DNA of 64,000 nucleotides from Thalassospira profundimaris (GTDB taxonomy: Bacteria; Pseudomonadota; Alphaproteobacteria; Rhodospirillales; Thalassospiraceae): NCBI RefSeq assembly GCF_003326755.1, contig NZ_JPWH01000012.1, forward strand, positions 1 to 64,000, read 5' to 3'. The notes under the pieces are model-generated. The model was not told the origin of the DNA and searched no databases. It worked only from the letters and a program-made list of their open reading frames with translations. A program made the position numbers and the translations under genes. This document shows positions 53,685 to 61,886 of the stretch, piece by piece. Within the stretch, counting starts at the first letter, position 1. Every line of letters begins with the position of its first letter.

Positions 53685-54023
53685 ATGAGACAGGATAAAC
53701 CCGGTTCCGGGGGCGGGACACAAAAACCCGGCGACGAATGGAAGATCGTCAAATTCATGCTGACCCACATGATGTATGGCGGCGTGGGGGCGATCGTTTT
53801 TGGCGTGCTGGTGCTTTATTTTGACATTGGTGGCATCTGGACGCTGGCTTCGGCCTCGCGGGATACGGCGATTTTTATCTTTTTGCTGTTTTTTGGCGTG
53901 TTCATTACCTTTGGCGGCATCAGCATGGGGGCCGGGGTGATGATGCTGGGCGGTTTTTCCGACAATGACGATTATGACGATGAACGTCGCTATAACCGCA
54001 AGGATGATAGTCACGACACATAA
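53685..54023 (+). CDS. Small membrane protein of unknown function
   Basis: A 112-residue protein with a Gly/Lys-rich start, two hydrophobic helices (about 31-51 and 62-89, the second Gly-rich) and a very acidic/basic tail (DNDDYDDERRYNRKDD). The ATG follows GAGGG 47 bp after the CinA-like gene. No family recognised. Confidence 0.65.
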   Translation: MRQDKPGSGGGTQKPGDEWKIVKFMLTHMMYGGVGAIVFGVLVLYFDIGGIWTLASASRDTAIFIFLLFFGVFITFGGISMGAGVMMLGGFSDNDDYDDERRYNRKDDSHDT

Positions 54024-54107
54024 ATTGCAAAGTTAAATGTACCAAAAATAATTTCAAATTTTCTCCTGCAATTATAATATGCTTCATCACTAAGGTTGGG
54101 AGGAAAA

Positions 54108-54677
54108 ATGAAGAGGTTATTAGTAGGCTTTGTTGTTTTTTTATCGGGTTGTGCGACGCCTCCTCCCGAATTCTCCAGTGAGGTGCTGAATAAAGAAAAA
54201 ATAGAAGTCTCAAGCGTATCAGTTGATGATTTTACGTCAGAAGATGACGCCGGAATATATGATGGCATGTGGTCAAATAGCTATCATGTCATGCCTGGTG
54301 ATTATATGAAGCCGCATTTTAACAAATTGTTTTATGGTAGGCTGAAAAACCGTTATCTGGCTGTTGGTGGCGAAGGTGGTCCGCGTCTTGAAATAACCGT
54401 GATTAAGGCAAACCTTCTGCGGAAGGCTCGAGTTGCCGATAGTATCCTCTTCGTCGCAATTGTATCTGCGCTTAGCCCACGTGATTTTAAGTGTGTTGTT
54501 GATGTAAATTTTCGATATGGAGAAAAATCAGAGCGTCAGCAATTTATATCCAATAAAGAGCTTTCTGCTTCTTGGACTGACTCGAAATTGGAAGATAAAC
54601 GGGAACTTGTTGCTTCATGCCTTGATGATATTTTTAAAGATGTCGACACGTTTGTCCTAAAATTTACGAGAGCGTAA
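54108..54677 (+). CDS. Putative lipoprotein of unknown function, A+T-rich
   Basis: A 189-residue protein with a lipoprotein signal (MKRLLVGFVVFLSGCATPPP; Cys15 lipidated) and a mature part with no motif I recognise. The ATG at 54108 follows GGGAGG. Base composition is clearly unlike its neighbours (54181-54240 has 21 G or C in 60), and codon use favours A/T, which suggests recent acquisition or relaxed selection. The body has the mixed alpha/beta look of small outer-membrane-associated proteins. Function unknown. Confidence 0.65.
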   Translation: MKRLLVGFVVFLSGCATPPPEFSSEVLNKEKIEVSSVSVDDFTSEDDAGIYDGMWSNSYHVMPGDYMKPHFNKLFYGRLKNRYLAVGGEGGPRLEITVIKANLLRKARVADSILFVAIVSALSPRDFKCVVDVNFRYGEKSERQQFISNKELSASWTDSKLEDKRELVASCLDDIFKDVDTFVLKFTRA

Positions 54678-54729
54678 GGTTTCGTAAATTTTAATGTTTG
54701 AGTGCCGTAGTGGAGGACTGTTTCTGTAA

Positions 54730-54975
54730 TTAAGGACGGTCGCCACCGGCCTTTTTGCGGATAAAATGGGCAATCACCATGCCGACAATCCAGCAGACCA
54801 GCGGTACGGAAAAGATATAATCAAACATCGGGTGGCTGGTGTCGCCCTGGGTGATCATGACGATATACCCCACCCAGCAGGCGGTGAGCAGATAGCCCAT
54901 GATTTTGAAATAATGGCCGTTTGGCAGTTTTTTGTCCCGGGTTTCGGGGTTTTGTCCGGCCGGTTCGCCTGTCAT
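54730..54975 (-). CDS. Small two-helix membrane protein, unknown function
   Basis: An 81-residue protein with a polar N-terminus and two membrane helices (about residues 24-42 and 51-70) ending in a positively charged tail (IRKKAGGDRP). The ATG follows AGGGA. It lies 45 bp after bluB on the same strand, so cotranscription is possible. No family recognised. Confidence 0.6.
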   Translation of the reverse strand: MTGEPAGQNPETRDKKLPNGHYFKIMGYLLTACWVGYIVMITQGDTSHPMFDYIFSVPLVCWIVGMVIAHFIRKKAGGDRP

Positions 54976-55020
54976 TTTTGTATTCCCTGATGTTTTAAAT
55001 GTGCCAATCAGCGTTGGCTG

Positions 55021-55737
55021 TTATCTGTCCAGCGTCACGTCGTGCGGGTCGATGCGGTCCTGCCAGCCGTGGCGCACCAGTTCGGGCACCACATTGTCCT
55101 CTTCCGGGTAGCCGATGCACAAATAGGCAATCAGCCGCCAGTGTTCGGGCACATCAAGCACCTGTTGCACCACATTGGGTTCGAGAATACTGACCCAGCC
55201 CATGCCAATGCCCTTGACCCTTGCGGCAAGCCACAAAAGCTGCACGGCCGCAACGGCGGAATAATCCAGCATTTCCGGCATGGTTTTGCGGCCCAGGCCC
55301 ATGCCGGCCTCGGTTTCCTCGTCGGCGAAAACGGCAAGCTGCACCGGGGCCTGGTCCATGCCCTGAAGTTTCAGCGAGGCATAAAGCTTTGCCCGTTCGC
55401 CTTCATAATCATTGAGTGCCTGCTGGTTGGCGCGTTCAAAGCTGTCGCGAATGGCGCGGCGGCGTTCCGGGGCATTGACCTTAACAAACCGCCAGGGCTG
55501 ACAATTGCCAACCGATGGCGCCAGGCAGGCTTCGGCAATCAGGCCGTCAATGTCGGCCTCGGGGATCGGGTCGGTGCGAAAGCGCCGCACATCGCGCCGC
55601 CATAACAGCAAATCGATGAATTGCTGCTGAAAGGACTGGTCAAAGACCGGTGGTGTTAGCGTCTCGCTGCCCTTTGGGCTGGCGGATGCTTCACGGGTCG
55701 GATCATCCGGGGTTTTGGCGCGGTCGGTTTCGGTCAT
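55021..55737 (-). CDS. bluB: 5,6-dimethylbenzimidazole synthase (BluB)
   Basis: A 238-residue flavin-destructase that cuts reduced FMN to form 5,6-dimethylbenzimidazole, the lower ligand of B12. The nitroreductase-like fold shows WRRDVRRFRTDPIP, LAPSVGNCQPWRFV, YEGERAKLYASLKLQGMDQA, GLGRKTMPEMLDYS and GWVSILEPN, all diagnostic of BluB rather than generic nitroreductases. The first ~30 residues are a disordered extension. No cobalamin riboswitch core is seen upstream of it. It ties in functionally with the AdoCbl-dependent mutase genes earlier in the window. Confidence 0.9.
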   Translation of the reverse strand: MTETDRAKTPDDPTREASASPKGSETLTPPVFDQSFQQQFIDLLLWRRDVRRFRTDPIPEADIDGLIAEACLAPSVGNCQPWRFVKVNAPERRRAIRDSFERANQQALNDYEGERAKLYASLKLQGMDQAPVQLAVFADEETEAGMGLGRKTMPEMLDYSAVAAVQLLWLAARVKGIGMGWVSILEPNVVQQVLDVPEHWRLIAYLCIGYPEEDNVVPELVRHGWQDRIDPHDVTLDR

Positions 55738-55883
55738 GCGATACCTACAGGATAAATCGTGTCTTGTCGCACCCTAGGGGCTTTTGCCCGTTCTGAGAAG
55801 CCGTGAGTTTGGATTTATCGCTGGCAGCGTGCCGAATTCACACAGGGGCTACCGGAAAGGGCATAAAAATCAGTTTCCCTGCC

Positions 55884-57275
55884 TTACATATCAAAACTGA
55901 GGGTGACAAGGCCCGATAGCGGGTCTTTGTCAGTTTGATCAAAGGTCAGCGTCTGATTGATCTCAAGTCCGACATGGCCGGAAAACTCTGTCCAGTAATG
56001 GTCAAATCCGCCACCCAGCTTGACCGCATCATTATCACGTTCGGTGTTCACGAAGGGCTGGATCGTGCCGTAGTCGCGCGGCAGAATGGTGGAGAAGCGC
56101 AATTCCCCCTTGATCCCTTCATAAGGATCGGTGCCCGGGTTGAATTCGCGAAAGGCCTGCAAGGACGCATTCAGGGAAAACGGGCTATAGGCATAGTCGG
56201 TGCCGGTAAAATAGCGCCGGGTCTGATCGCTGCCAAACCCTTCATTGAGAACCGACATGGTCTGGTTTTCGCCAAAGAAGGGGGTGAAAAGATGTTCGCC
56301 CATTTCGATGCGATAGCGGGCTTCGGCCTCGGAATCAAACAGGGTGGAAGTTGCGATATGGCCCGAGACGATTTCACCGTTGGGTGTGAAATGTTTGCCA
56401 TAGGATTCGCGCGCGCTGATCAAATTGCCCTTCAGGCGCAGGCTCAGCGGCGTTTGGCCCAAATTCTGTTCGGCATCAAAGCCCAGCGAACCGGAATAGG
56501 TCATGCTGGAGCTGGTATTTTCATAGGTACTGGCAAGGCCGGTGCGGGTGATGTCGCTGCTGCCAATGCCCAGGCTGCCATTGAGCTTGAGCCAGTCCGT
56601 CATGCGGGTGAGGAAGTAGGGGGAAAAGGTGACGTTGTTTTCCCGATACAGCGTCTGGCGGGCGGCAATGTCGCTTGCCGTGCTGCCCCAGCCCAGCGCA
56701 AGGCCAATGATGGTGGATGTATCAACCCGGTAATCCACACCGGTATCCACGGCAATCACATCGCCGTTTAAGCCGGGGTTAAAACCGTCTTGGGCAACGC
56801 GATTGTCAATGCTTTGGCGGGTTCCGTGGACCCAAATGCTCATGGCGCGGTCGGTTGCGCGCTCCTGTGTCGGGAAGGAGCCATTGGCGCTGTCAAAGTC
56901 AATCCGTTCGGCAAGGGAGCCCAGGGCATCGCGGCCGCTATAGCTTTCGATCTGGGATGCCACATCCGTGCCCATTGCCAGGGCATCGGGCGGCTGTTCG
57001 CTGGCGGGTTTGCTGTTATCCAAAAACAATGGTTGCAGGGTATTGTTGACAAAATTGCCATCCAGCCGGTCGGACAGGCGATCCAGATGGCCGAGCCGGT
57101 TTTTTGTCCGTGTCATGGTTTCGGTACGCAGAATTGGCGATTCGATGGTGCGCAGTGTTTTGTCCTGGGCGGCGAAGGCGCGATTGATCCACGGCGGAAC
57201 GCCCCTGTCGGATGGCAGGGTTGAAACGGCAACGCAGGCTGTGCCGATGGCTATGATGCTCCAGCGCAGTTTCAT
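55884..57275 (-). CDS. Autotransporter-type outer-membrane beta-barrel protein with short passenger
   Basis: A 463-residue protein. A signal-like N-terminus is followed by about 120 mostly polar residues and then a barrel region from about residue 140 (alternating hydrophobic strands: AMSIWVHGTR, VDYRVDTSTIIGLALGWG, FSPYFLTRMTDW, through to the end). The final residues are LVTLSFDM, close to the barrel-insertion signature except for Met in place of a terminal Phe. The passenger is far shorter than in classical autotransporters, so it may be a barrel with a plug or linker, or a type V porin-like protein. It stands alone with no obvious partner. Confidence 0.7.
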   Translation of the reverse strand: MKLRWSIIAIGTACVAVSTLPSDRGVPPWINRAFAAQDKTLRTIESPILRTETMTRTKNRLGHLDRLSDRLDGNFVNNTLQPLFLDNSKPASEQPPDALAMGTDVASQIESYSGRDALGSLAERIDFDSANGSFPTQERATDRAMSIWVHGTRQSIDNRVAQDGFNPGLNGDVIAVDTGVDYRVDTSTIIGLALGWGSTASDIAARQTLYRENNVTFSPYFLTRMTDWLKLNGSLGIGSSDITRTGLASTYENTSSSMTYSGSLGFDAEQNLGQTPLSLRLKGNLISARESYGKHFTPNGEIVSGHIATSTLFDSEAEARYRIEMGEHLFTPFFGENQTMSVLNEGFGSDQTRRYFTGTDYAYSPFSLNASLQAFREFNPGTDPYEGIKGELRFSTILPRDYGTIQPFVNTERDNDAVKLGGGFDHYWTEFSGHVGLEINQTLTFDQTDKDPLSGLVTLSFDM

Positions 57276-57535
57276 TGTCTGTTGTGTCTCGGCTCGCTTT
57301 TATCGGCAATATGCCGCCCGTATATGGTGCTGCCACCTGGTTTTGGCAGCGAAATTCTTCAAATTGTCCGGGGTCTTTGCCCCGTTTTGCTAACTGCTAT
57401 CATTTTGGTGATAGCCCAGGGGAGTTACCGAATGATAAATCCCTGCAATAGAATGTTGCGTCTGGCGCAAAGGCGCGCTAGAAACCTGACCTGTCTTTGG
57501 GGCGTTTTGCCCCGTGGCTTTTCTGCCAAGTTCTT

Positions 57536-57624
57536 GCGGGCGTGGCGAAATTGGTATACGCAGCGGACTTAAAATCCGCCGGTCCTAACAGACCTTGCCG
57601 GTTCAAGTCCGGCCGCCCGCACCA
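57536..57624 (+). tRNA. tRNA-Leu (anticodon UAA), CCA encoded
   Basis: The acceptor stem GCGGGCG / CGCCCGC (57536-57542, 57614-57620), the anticodon stem GCGGA / TCCGC with loop CTTAAAA (anticodon TAA), a long variable arm typical of tRNA-Leu, the T-loop GTTCAAGTC, and a genomic CCA at 57622-57624 are all present. A T-rich run follows directly and can serve as terminator. Confidence 0.97.
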
Positions 57625-58158
57625 TTCTTTTTTTCGTCCCGTCGCTGGTTTTATCCTTCTCCTGTATTTAAAACGTTTTCGGCCCCGCGGCCGATTCGCG
57701 TTTTGGATGACCCCGGCTGACGCGTAACATGTGCGCAAGCGGTGCCAAAACCGTTTGTTGCCCTGAACAAGACACACAAATTTCGCGCCTGACGGTTTTA
57801 TCGAAACGTCAACGCGATGGTTTCTTCCCTAAAATTGCCTGCCGATATTATTGTGCCCCAACCGGAAGGGCGGTTTTATGATGGCGGGATCATGTACGCC
57901 CCGCCTGTGACAGGCAAAGGTGGCGGGGGCTTGCCCCTGGAACACAGTATTTTCCAAACCATATGATGCAAGCACCGGTTGGGTCCCTTGCAGGTTGGAA
58001 ACCGGGTTTATCCTGCTTGTTGCAAATTAACAGATATGCCGCGATGCGAAAAGTTGCAATTGCCGGGCAGGGCAAGTGTGGCAGATTTACCGGATGTAAA
58101 GGCGTTGCCCGTCACTGTGCCGGGCAAAGGGGAAGATAATAAGGGTGCCGACACGACA
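57625..58158. other. Intergenic region after tRNA-Leu
   Basis: About 530 bp with no gene I can support. A T-run after the tRNA (57626-57634) is the likely tRNA terminator. Upstream in-frame extension of the next gene is possible from ATG 58036 but lacks a Shine-Dalgarno. Confidence 0.5.
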
Positions 58159-58545
58159 ATGGCGGAAAATGACGACGATCAGTTGCGTAAAAAAGAACGG
58201 TTTGGCAAATATGTTGCGCCCGAAGAACGCGCGACCAATATCGTGCGCCAGCTTGACGATTTTTTGCGCAAAGGCCCTAAAAGCGGGCTGAAATATACCC
58301 GCTGGCAACAACTGGCATGGTATGAAGTTGTTGACGAAATCAAACGGGCCGAGGCCGCCCAGAAAAGTCAGGACAGCCTTGCCAAGGCCGCCTTTCTAAG
58401 TCTTGCGATCGGATTTGGCACCATCGGGTTTTGGGGGCTGGTCCTGCTGGCGGGAACCCGTTTGAGTTTGGTTGCCGCCGGGATTATTCTGGTGGCCGGG
58501 CTGGTGATCTGGCGGGCGCTGGCAAAGGCGAACTGGTTAAAATAG
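58159..58545 (+). CDS. Putative membrane protein with AtpZ/AtpI-like organisation, unknown function
   Basis: A 128-residue protein: a charged N-terminal half (KKERFGKYVAPEERATNIVR) followed by two hydrophobic helices (about 77-97 and 100-120). It may be a two-helix inner-membrane protein; the resemblance to small AtpI/AtpZ-like proteins is in layout only. The start is uncertain: ATG 58159 lacks a good Shine-Dalgarno and the frame is open upstream to at least 58036. It ends 9 bp before the DUF3572 gene, which it probably shares a message with. Confidence 0.65.
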   Translation: MAENDDDQLRKKERFGKYVAPEERATNIVRQLDDFLRKGPKSGLKYTRWQQLAWYEVVDEIKRAEAAQKSQDSLAKAAFLSLAIGFGTIGFWGLVLLAGTRLSLVAAGIILVAGLVIWRALAKANWLK

Positions 58546-58554
58546 GCGAAAATA

Positions 58555-58830
58555 ATGAATAATGATGCAGCCGAAACCCTTGCCATTCAGGCCATTGCCT
58601 TTGTTGCGGGTGATGAAGAATTGTTGCAGGGCCTGTTGATGCAGACCGGTATGGATTTGAATGATCTGCGCGCCGGGATTGGCAACCGCGATGTGCAGCG
58701 CGGCGTGCTAGAATTTTTGCTATCGCACGAACCGTTTTTAATGCGCCTGGTTGATGCCATTGACTGCCGCCCGGAAATGCCCGCACAGGCACATATGGTA
58801 TTATCGGGCGGTCCGATCTGGCAGGATTAA
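58555..58830 (+). CDS. DUF3572-family protein
   Basis: A 91-residue helical acidic protein matching the alphaproteobacterial DUF3572 family (AETLAIQAIAFVAGDEELLQ, then a second helix pair with VLEFLLSHEPFL). Function is unknown in the family. In alphaproteobacteria these genes often sit near regulator genes; here it lies between a membrane protein and a VOC protein on the same strand. Confidence 0.85.
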   Translation: MNNDAAETLAIQAIAFVAGDEELLQGLLMQTGMDLNDLRAGIGNRDVQRGVLEFLLSHEPFLMRLVDAIDCRPEMPAQAHMVLSGGPIWQD

Positions 58831-58880
58831 GCCTGCTTTGTTTTGCGGCCATCGCGCCAAGAGCCAGAATGGGGACCGCC

Positions 58881-59234
58881 ATGCAGGTACGTCGCATCGT
58901 TGCCAATATTGCCTCACCGGACTTGGAAAAGGCTGCGGCCTTTTATCGTGATATTCTGGGGCTGGATATTTTGATGGATCACGGCTGGATTGTGACATTT
59001 GGCAATCAGGCCCGTATGACGGTGCAGCTTAGCATCGCAAGCGAAGGGGGTGCTGGCACACCGGTTCCCGACCTGTCCATCGAGGTTGATGACATTGCGG
59101 AGGCCGAAAACCGGGTGCGTGCTGCCGGTATTGTGCCGGAATACGGGCCGGTGAATGAAAGCTGGGGCGTGCGCCGGTTTTTTGTCCGCGACCCGTTTGG
59201 TCGTTTGCTTAATATTCTGTCGCACGCCGGTTAG
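58881..59234 (+). CDS. VOC/glyoxalase-superfamily protein
   Basis: A 117-residue single VOC domain (IVANIASPDLEKAAAFYRDI, then the second beta-alpha-beta-beta-beta unit with SIEVDDIAEAENRVRAAG and FFVRDPFGRLLNIL). It would dimerise to form metal-binding sites; glyoxalase, dioxygenase or resistance roles cannot be told apart here. ATG 58881 is preferred because GGGGAC precedes it; ATG 58869 is an alternative that adds four residues. It converges with the clpP gene. Confidence 0.8.
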   Translation: MQVRRIVANIASPDLEKAAAFYRDILGLDILMDHGWIVTFGNQARMTVQLSIASEGGAGTPVPDLSIEVDDIAEAENRVRAAGIVPEYGPVNESWGVRRFFVRDPFGRLLNILSHAG

Positions 59235-59272
59235 GCAGCAGCTTTTTGCTTTTGATGCCTGATTGCCCTGTT

Positions 59273-59887
59273 TTATTGCGTATCATCATTGGCACCGCGA
59301 TGTTCCAGGATCTGGTCAATCAGGCCCCATTCCAGCGCCTGTTCGGCGGTCATAAAGCGGTCGCGGTCAAGCGTGCGTTCAACTTCGTCGTGGCTGCGGC
59401 CGCAATGTCTGGCGTAAAGGGCGATCACGCGTTGTTTGGTCAGGCGCATTTCTTCGGCATGGATCAAAACGTCCGATGCCTGGCCCTGAAACCCGCCCAG
59501 GGGTTGATGCACATGCAGGCTGGCATTGGGCAGGGCGGCCCGATGGCCCGGTTCACCGGCCATTAACAGGAACGATCCCATTGACCGTGCGGTGCCCATA
59601 CACAGGGTGTGAACCGGCGACTTGATGTAGCGCATGGTGTCATACATCGCCATGCCGCTGGTGATGACCCCGCCCGGGGAATTGATGTAAAGATGGATCG
59701 GCTTTTTGGAATTTTCCGCTTCCAAAAACAAAAGCTGTGCACAGATCAGCGACGAAATCGTGTCATTCACTTCGCCATTGAGAAAAATGATCCGTTCGCG
59801 CAACAGGCGGGAATAAATGTCAAAGGATCGTTCGCCCGCGCTGGTTTGTTCAACCACCATCGGGATTAACTGCATCATGTCGCGCAT
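59273..59887 (-). CDS. clpP: ATP-dependent Clp protease proteolytic subunit, stand-alone paralogue
   Basis: A 204-residue ClpP-family serine peptidase. Catalytic residues S102 (in RSMGS), H127 (HVHQPLGG) and D176 ([20 protein letters not shown]) have the same spacing as in E. coli ClpP. The N-terminal processing region [22 protein letters not shown] is typical. The substitution of Arg before the catalytic Ser and the absence of clpX, tig or lon nearby point to a second, divergent ClpP rather than the housekeeping one. ATG 59887 is preferred; an upstream frame to 60010 would overlap the neighbouring SRPBCC gene. Confidence 0.85.
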   Translation of the reverse strand: MRDMMQLIPMVVEQTSAGERSFDIYSRLLRERIIFLNGEVNDTISSLICAQLLFLEAENSKKPIHLYINSPGGVITSGMAMYDTMRYIKSPVHTLCMGTARSMGSFLLMAGEPGHRAALPNASLHVHQPLGGFQGQASDVLIHAEEMRLTKQRVIALYARHCGRSHDEVERTLDRDRFMTAEQALEWGLIDQILEHRGANDDTQ

Positions 59888-59949
59888 GGTTTGGCTCCGG
59901 GTTTGTGGTCGTGCCAGGGCTGAACTGGGCAGGGCTGGTCTGAGCGGGA

Positions 59950-60327
59950 TCAGGCGGCACGCATCATTTCGGGTGTATTGCTGTTGGCGGCTTTGGGGGC
60001 GGGGGCGCATCGTGCATCGGTCAGGTCGTGAATGATGCGAAGCTGCGTGCTGTTGTCCCCTGTTGGGATCAGGCGGAAGGTGACAGTACTTTCCAGATAG
60101 GGCGGGGCAGTGTCGCGCATCTGGTAGGTAATTTCCTCGCCTGCGATGTGCTGGACCGGTTTGGCGTGGCGCAAATTTGCCCCTGGCAGCCAGCTTTCGC
60201 GGATTTCGGCGATGCTGATCGCCCGCCAGACTTTTTCGCAGGGTGCATCAAGGCTGTATTCCAGTTCAAGGCGGCGCGACGGGGCGGTTTTTCCGGTTTT
60301 GCGCGGGCTGTTTTTGTGGTCGGTCAC
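59950..60327 (-). CDS. SRPBCC/AHA1-domain protein
   Basis: A 125-residue START/AHA1-like fold protein ([27 protein letters not shown] is split here as [13 protein letters not shown] and [10 protein letters not shown]), followed by a beta-rich half and a disordered tail. It uses a GTG start at 60325-60327 that overlaps the arsR stop as GTGA, with GGAGA upstream, so it is translationally coupled to the ArsR regulator. Pairs of ArsR plus SRPBCC protein are common; the role is unclear and may involve small-molecule binding. Confidence 0.8.
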   Translation of the reverse strand: MTDHKNSPRKTGKTAPSRRLELEYSLDAPCEKVWRAISIAEIRESWLPGANLRHAKPVQHIAGEEITYQMRDTAPPYLESTVTFRLIPTGDNSTQLRIIHDLTDARCAPAPKAANSNTPEMMRAA

Positions 60328-60641
60328 TGGTCCATCTCCTTTAGGGTTTGGCGCAGGGCATTCACGCGTTCCGGCCAGAAGATGCTGTATCGGGCGACCC
60401 ACTGAACAATCATGTCCAGCCCTTCGGGATTGATCCGGTACTGAACAAATCTTCCCTGCCGTTCTTCCTGTACAAGTTTGGCGTCGCGCAATACCGCCAG
60501 ATGTTGTGACATGGCAGGCTGGCTGATGGTCATGCCGTCGCGAAGCGCGCTGGCATTCATGCCATCGGCACTGGCAAGTTTTTCAAAAATGGTGCGCCGG
60601 GTTGGATCGGCGAGGGCCTTGAATATGTGATTTTCCATCAT
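60324..60641 (-). CDS. ArsR-family transcriptional repressor
   Basis: A 105-residue winged-helix regulator (MMENHIFKALADPTRRTIFE, then SQPAMSQHLAVLRDAKLVQE recognition helix and RFVQYRINPEGL wing). The usual metal-binding cysteine pair of ArsR/SmtB sensors is absent, so it is probably a non-metal ArsR of the type paired with SRPBCC proteins. The start is at 60641 or 60638. An inverted-repeat operator lies directly upstream of its start, which suggests autorepression of the pair. Confidence 0.9.
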   Translation of the reverse strand: MMENHIFKALADPTRRTIFEKLASADGMNASALRDGMTISQPAMSQHLAVLRDAKLVQEERQGRFVQYRINPEGLDMIVQWVARYSIFWPERVNALRQTLKEMDQ

Positions 60642-60643
60642 GC

Positions 60644-60671
60644 AAACACATAAGCACACACTTATGTGTTT
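60644..60671. promoter_or_regulatory. Inverted-repeat operator upstream of arsR
   Basis: AAACACATAAG (60644-60654) and CTTATGTGTTT (60661-60671) form a perfect 11-bp inverted repeat with a 6-bp spacer, starting 3 bp before the arsR ATG. Its symmetry and place over the translation/transcription start fit ArsR-type autoregulation. Confidence 0.75.
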
Positions 60672-60718
60672 ATGCAAGCAATTTACGATGCTGTTTTTTT
60701 TGCCTTTTAAAAACCCAT

Positions 60719-60752
60719 GAAAAAAGGCGCGAATCCGGGGGGATTCGCGCCT
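60719..60752 (-). terminator. Terminator of uppP
   Basis: A 12-bp stem AGGCGCGAATCC / GGATTCGCGCCT (60725-60736, 60741-60752) followed by six T residues on the minus strand, 39 bp after the uppP stop. Confidence 0.9.
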
Positions 60753-60790
60753 GTATCGTCCATTGCCCGCGAACGGGTGTGCGGTTTTGT

Positions 60791-61621
60791 CTAAAACAGC
60801 GTTTCCAGCGGGGCTGTGCCATAGCCATAAACCCATACCAGCAGGGCCACGCCCAGAATGATGCGGTAAATGGCAAAGGGCGTGAAGCTGGCACGTTTCA
60901 ACCAAGACATCAGGACCGCAATCGTGATGAGCGCGGTAATGAAGGAAAAGCCGATCGCCATCATGACTTCACGGTTCAGTTCCATATTGCCCGCCTTGTG
61001 CAGGTCCAGACCGGCCAGAAGACCAGCCCCCAGAATAACGGGAATCGACATCAGCATGGAAAACTGCGCGGCGTCGGAGCGTTCATAGCTCATGAGCCGG
61101 GCGGCCGTCATGGTGATGCCTGAACGGCTGACGCCCGGAACAAGCGCAATGACCTGTGCCAGGCCAATAAAGATGGCGCCAGCCCAACCCATATGTTCGA
61201 TCCGGTTGATGGTCATGCCAACCTTGTCGGCGACCCAAAGGATGACGCCAAAGACAAGCGTGGTCCAGGCAATGATCTCGACCGAGCGCATTTGTTCTTC
61301 AATGCCTGATTCCTTGAGATAAAAACCAACGGCCACCACTGGAATGGTCGCAACGACAATATGCAGTGCCATGCGGGCACCCGGTGTCATGCGACCGGTG
61401 AACAGACGGAAAAAGCCAATGATCATGGCCAGAACATCGCGCCAGAAATAGATCAGAACCGCAAGCAACGTTCCGACATGGACTGAAACATCCAGCAAAA
61501 GGCCCTGATCGGCAGCGCCGGTAATGGCGGGGGTCAGAACAAGATGGCCAGATGAACTGATGGGCAGGAATTCAGTAATACCCTGAACGACTGCAAGAAG
61601 GATTATGTGCTGAAGAGTCAC
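60791..61621 (-). CDS. uppP: Undecaprenyl-diphosphatase
   Basis: A 276-residue polytopic membrane enzyme (BacA/UppP) that dephosphorylates undecaprenyl diphosphate to recycle the lipid carrier for cell-wall and polysaccharide synthesis. The catalytic motifs are clear: GITEFLPISSSGH at residues 14-26 (E17, H26) and PGVSRSGIT at 162-170 (R166). Length and about eight hydrophobic segments match the family. Overexpression gives bacitracin resistance in other bacteria. It diverges from gltD; no cell-wall gene is adjacent. Confidence 0.95.
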   Translation of the reverse strand: MTLQHIILLAVVQGITEFLPISSSGHLVLTPAITGAADQGLLLDVSVHVGTLLAVLIYFWRDVLAMIIGFFRLFTGRMTPGARMALHIVVATIPVVAVGFYLKESGIEEQMRSVEIIAWTTLVFGVILWVADKVGMTINRIEHMGWAGAIFIGLAQVIALVPGVSRSGITMTAARLMSYERSDAAQFSMLMSIPVILGAGLLAGLDLHKAGNMELNREVMMAIGFSFITALITIAVLMSWLKRASFTPFAIYRIILGVALLVWVYGYGTAPLETLF

Positions 61622-61691
61622 ACCTGCCTCGGTGCTGATTTTTGAAAGGGAATTTGCTTATAGCAGCTTGTTTTCTCTAGGCGAATAACGG

Positions 61692-61716
61692 AATTAGTAC
61701 CATTTTGGTACTAATT
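61692..61716. promoter_or_regulatory. Perfect inverted repeat between uppP and gltD
   Basis: AATTAGTACCA (61692-61702) and TGGTACTAATT (61706-61716) with a 3-nt spacer form an 11-bp perfect inverted repeat 71 bp upstream of uppP and 171 bp upstream of gltD. It could be an operator or a hairpin in an untranslated leader. Confidence 0.45.
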
Positions 61717-61735
61717 AAACTTTTAAGACCGCCGG

Positions 61736-61773
61736 AAAAGCCGACAAAACCCCAGTATTTGTCGGGCTTTTTT
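61736..61773 (+). terminator. Terminator-like hairpin in the gltD upstream region
   Basis: AAAAGCCGACAAA pairs with TTTGTCGGGCTTTT with one bulged base, and T residues follow on the plus strand. No plus-strand gene ends here, so it either blocks stray transcription or attenuates the gltD leader. Confidence 0.5.
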
Positions 61774-61886
61774 GTTAAATTGGTCAATAATGTTGACCTA
61801 TAGTAAATTTTATGCTGGATTCTCTTTTCACCGGCAGGTATATAAAAGGCCACTCCCGCAACAAAACAGCTTTTTTGGGGACCCCA

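Noticed and set aside
55738..55883. Cobalamin riboswitch upstream of bluB
   Set aside because: Neither the GCCCCCGCAACTGT core nor the B12 box is visible on either strand.
57478..57777. 99-codon minus-strand frame covering tRNA-Leu
   Set aside because: It runs through the tRNA gene and is not credible as coding.
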